Made by a program: the position numbers and the translations under genes. Source: Leguminivora glycinivorella (Eukaryota; Arthropoda; Insecta; Lepidoptera; Tortricidae). Taken from it: a stretch of DNA of 64,000 nt. The stretch spans positions 3,670,501 through 3,734,500 of the forward strand of contig NC_062982.1 of the NCBI RefSeq assembly GCF_023078275.1. Direction: 5' to 3'. Below are positions 61,331 through 64,000 of the stretch, in pieces. Numbering within the stretch: position 1 is the stretch's first letter; each line of letters begins with the position of its first letter. Under the pieces are notes generated by a model that had not been told where the DNA came from, ran no database searches, and saw only the letters and a program-made list of their open reading frames with translations.

Positions 61331-61564
61331 AAAGCCTCCGCCACACATGAAGCGTTTTGATAGCGTAGCGTTAGCGGAGCGCAATGATAGCGGTGCGCCG
61401 GCGGAACGCTCGCAATCCGCGCTCGTTAGTTCCCGCCGGCGTCCGCTGTGGGCGCAACGCCATCGCCAGCGTTCGTCCGGCGCACCGCTATCGTTGCGCT
61501 CCGCTGACGCTCCGCTACCGGTCCGCCTACGCTATCAAAACGCGCATGTGTGGCCGAGCTTTAA
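61331..61564. mobile_element. MITE family F, second copy
   Basis: AAAGCCTCCGCCACACATGA, GCGTAGCGTTAGCGGAGCGC, TTCCCGCCGGCGTCCGCTGT, CGCATGTGTGGCCGAGCTTT. The interior has additional GCGCCGGCGGAACGC / GTCCGGCGCACCGC. Two overlapping open frames are by-products. Confidence 0.75.
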
Positions 61565-61984
61565 ACGAAGGATCCTAGTTCGAATGTCCCGGCGAGATAA
61601 ATATCCTGTGCATTATTCGCTGTTATTTTGAAAGGGTTTTTGCTAAAGATATACGGAACCCTACATTCGCAAACAGAGCAAGGGCTCCGCTCATAAAAAA
61701 AGCAACAACTTACTCGGCACAATAAAAAGGCTAGGCAAGAATAATTTTATTAGAACGTCACGTCTGCCCCGAATGTTATCTTTATCTTATCTTATCATTC
61801 CAGAAATGTCGTGCTCATTATTTCTGATGTATCTTTTAATAAAAATGTATCTTAAAGTCGGAAGAGAGATGTTCACAGAGAAAATAGTATTCTATTGTTA
61901 AGGTTTTTAGATATTTTTAAGCAGAACTGTGTAAAGATGTCTTTGAACGTTTGTAAGTTGTGAAAATATATGTCATAAATATTA
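61565..61984. other. Unannotated; tip of family G
   Basis: ATACGGAACCCTACATTCGC at 61651 resembles the edge of family G. No gene. Confidence 0.4.
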
Positions 61985-62460
61985 TGAAGAGAAAGCGTAG
62001 TCTGCTTATGATCTGGGTGCAGTTGATCATAATCATGAGACCTGGACAATGAAATCGGCTGACAGGAAACGCATTGATGCCCTTGAAATGTGGTGCTGGC
62101 GGAAAATACTGAGCGTATCCAATATCCATATCATCGAACCAATGACTCCATACTAAAATAACTCGGGAGTATCCACCAGGCTTTCGACTAAATGTTTCCG
62201 GAGAGTTCTTGAATTCTTCGAACACATAGCCAGGAAGACAGGAGACAACATGGAAAAACTTATGGTCACTGGTTCGGTGGAAGGAAAGAGAGAAAGGGCC
62301 GCAGTCCAGCGTGATGGTGCGACCAAATCAGCAAATCGCTTTTCGTCAAGGTCCATGCCTTAGAAGTCGCAAGGGACCAAAAGGTCTGCAAATCTGCCGT
62401 CTGGAGTCACGACCCTCAGCACTGAGGAAAGCGAAGCAAGGAGGAGGATCATAATCATAA
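61985..62460 (+). pseudogene. RTE-type LINE ORF2 C-terminal pseudogene
   Basis: The + strand encodes, with breaks, HETWTMKSADRKRIDALEMW then CWRKILSV, a stop near 62153, then STRLSTKCFRRVLEFFEHIA and RKTGDNMEKLMVTGSVEGKR then ERA. The AFExWCWRxxL-like block and the LEFFxHIARK block are landmarks of the C-terminal part of RTE-clade reverse transcriptase proteins. Stops and small indels show it is inactive. The final HDPQH word near 62405 agrees with that protein end. Confidence 0.75.
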
Positions 62461-62865
62461 GGTCATAAGGCACACAGGTTCAAGTGTTTGATGGGTGGAT
62501 CAACTGTTATTCTGCTCTTCTTATTTGTTATTCTGCCTTATTAGCCGAGGACAGTAATAGCACAATTTTTTCTAAGAAATATATCACATCCAACTAAAAT
62601 GCTAAGTACATATTTATATACTTGGATGATTACTACCTATACTGCGTATTGGTTAATTGTACATTCCGTAAAATTATGTTTAGGTAACTCAGGATACCGT
62701 AACCGTGGCAACAGAATGGTCAGAAAAAAATATTTATTTACCTATTGTTTTTTTCAAAAGACACAGATACGAGAAAAAAAGTTTAATAACACGAAGTTTT
62801 TATATTTACTAGAGTTTTCTTGCTTACCTTAGTATTCAAGTTAAAACTCTGCAGTAGGCAAATAT
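62461..62865. other. No recognisable feature
   Basis: AT-rich, no supported gene. Confidence 0.4.
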
Positions 62866-63126
62866 GACGACCGGTTTGGCCTAGCGCGTAGTGACCCTGC
62901 CTGCTAAGCTGCGGTCCCGGGTTCGAATCCCGGTAAGGGCATTTATTTGTGTGATGAGCACAGATATTTGTTCCGGAGTCATGGATGTTTCCTATGTATA
63001 TAAGTATGTATTTATCTATATAAGTATGTATATCGTCGCCTAGCACTCATAGTACAAGCTTTGCTTAGTTTGGGGCTGGGTTGATTGATTCTGTGTAAGG
63101 TGTCCCCCAATGTTTATTTATTTATG
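62866..63126 (+). mobile_element. tRNA-headed SINE, family C
   Basis: GACGACCGGTTTGGCCTAGC then GCGTAGTGACC, GGGTTCGAATCCC, the same body as 34404, ending GTGTCCCCCAATGTTTATTT then ATTTA. Confidence 0.85.
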
Positions 63127-63505
63127 TTGTTTTATTTGTTAGTAATAAATATTACAGCAAAGTTGTAGACGTAAGTAAAATTTAATAGGCCACTGAGATA
63201 TCAATTTCATCAAATAAAGTTCATGAAACCTTAAATATGTTTCATGAATAGAATTAACGATATTTTCTTACAAACAAATAAAATACGAAAAATGAAAGAT
63301 AATTAAACACAGATGCAGCAATATTTCATCGCAAGATTTTCTTGAAGGATATAAAACAGGTAGGTACCTAATAAAAGTTCTTTATTAACGTTTCCTATAT
63401 GAAAGTATTCCAGATACATTTTATGTGAGTCGTTACTTGTATCTCGAAGGGTTGGGGCAGGTGTTGCGTTTTTTTTAAATAAAAATGAATAATTTTATGA
63501 CATTT
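63127..63505. other. No recognisable feature
   Basis: AT-rich, no supported gene. Confidence 0.4.
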
Positions 63506-63625
63506 TGCCAGTTGTGGTGGCCTAGCGGTAAGAGCGTGCGACTTTCGATCCGGAGGTCGCGGGTTCGAACCCGGCTCGTACCAATGAGTTTTTCTGAACT
63601 TATGTGCAGTAGTTTTTCAGAAAAA
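63506..63625 (+). mobile_element. SINE family E head, intact tRNA-like fold
   Basis: GTGGTGGCCTAGCGGTAAGA (A-box region) and GCGGGTTCGAACCCGGCTC (B box) in a 72-base tRNA-like unit, ending CGTACCAATGAGTTTTTCTG. It is followed by AACTTATGTGCAGTAG, the start of the family E body, which then breaks off into family G. It would score as a tRNA-like gene in a scan; the conserved body marks it as a SINE. Confidence 0.75.
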
Positions 63626-63629
63626 TACG

Positions 63630-63692
63630 AAAAACTACGGAACCCTACACTGAGCATGGCCCGACACGCTCTTGGCCGGTTTTTGAATCAAT
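63630..63692 (-). repeat. Family G end, reversed
   Basis: AAAAACTACGGAACCCTACA then CTGAGCATGGCCCGACACGC then TCTTGGCCGGTTTTTGAA equals the reverse of 34946-35000. Confidence 0.7.
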
Positions 63693-64000
63693 TTTTTGAT
63701 AGTTAGTCAACCTACCCCTATAGTCAACAAGCCCCGGCCTCCCCTAATATGTGTCCACTGAATACGCGTGCCTAATGTGACCAGTGGATAGTCTATTTAA
63801 TAATGTAAGTATTGCAAACCTTGGAAAAATAGATTAGATTAAATTACACGACAGTTGAAATTGTCCTCCTGTACTTTACCTCTAATAAAAATCAAAGATT
63901 TCATTATACAGCGTTATTATACATTATCCTCACGATTCCTTAATAAATTATCCATACTTAATCCAAACATTCAAAACAAAAGTTATCAAAATGACAGATA
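63693..64000. other. No recognisable feature
   Basis: AT-rich to the window edge, no supported gene. Confidence 0.4.

Noticed and set aside
63511..63586. tRNA gene candidate
   Set aside because: The same head is attached to a SINE body at 3676-3868, and the flanking sequence is shared beyond the tRNA-like part.

Overview
This is a gene-poor, AT-rich eukaryotic window, most likely from a moth or butterfly (Lepidoptera). I infer this from the dispersed repeats: tRNA-headed SINEs, about 180-bp Helitron-like elements that start TCCATACTAATATTATAAA and end AAAAGCTAG, TTAA- and TA-bounded MITEs, and LINE 3' tails ending in short reiterated motifs. I found no convincing host protein-coding gene and no free-standing functional tRNA or rRNA gene. 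The real coding sequence belongs to transposable elements; most other open frames are chance frames in repeats or shadows.

The best-preserved elements are two retrotransposons read on the minus strand. (1) A DIRS tyrosine-recombinase retrotransposon (20641-26207) keeps its inverted terminal repeats and an internal complementary region that is an exact splice of its two ends. It encodes a probably spliced Gag, RT/RNase H/methylase-like Pol, and a tyrosine recombinase. Pol is broken at a perfect 22-bp hairpin and the recombinase at an A-run. (2) A Ty3/gypsy LTR retrotransposon (51584-57711) has 207-bp LTRs that read as identical, a 4-bp AGTG target duplication, PBS, polypurine tract, a small membrane-type leader ORF, Gag, protease/RT, RNase H and integrase. 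Single-base breaks interrupt gag and pol. It sits inside an older TIR element whose two ends remain at 51503 and 57774.

Layout. 1-11400: scattered MITEs, SINE fragments, LINE tails and a 970-bp fold-back element. 11420-13712: a hexanucleotide array (CCTGTC)n followed by three tandem 0.4-kb repeats. 13713-20640: MITEs, Helitrons and a 94-bp near-perfect palindrome. 20641-26207: DIRS. 26298-34930: nested repeats, including an 0.8-kb pentanucleotide array (TAGAA)n next to a LINE tail, and tandem Helitrons. 34946-37330: two copies of a large dispersed repeat, a MITE and a LINE tail. 38320-41150: two adjoining satellites (120-bp and 102-bp units), the first split by a 1.1-kb insertion, followed by a helicase C-terminal fragment (41573-41745) and a 424-bp inverted repeat with identical 159-bp arms. 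43553-45038: an hAT transposon with 8-bp target duplications and a decayed transposase. 45600-51500: LINE tail, TTAA element, SINE, MITEs, and a minisatellite carrying CCTAA motifs. 57712-64000: MITEs, Helitron and SINE copies, and two decayed RTE-type LINE C-termini, one carrying a 142-bp insertion with a 20-bp target duplication.

The genes do not form a host pathway. They form two self-contained replication cassettes embedded in layered insertions, and in several places the order of insertion can be read directly from target duplications or empty sites. Comparisons are by eye; family names for short repeats are provisional.
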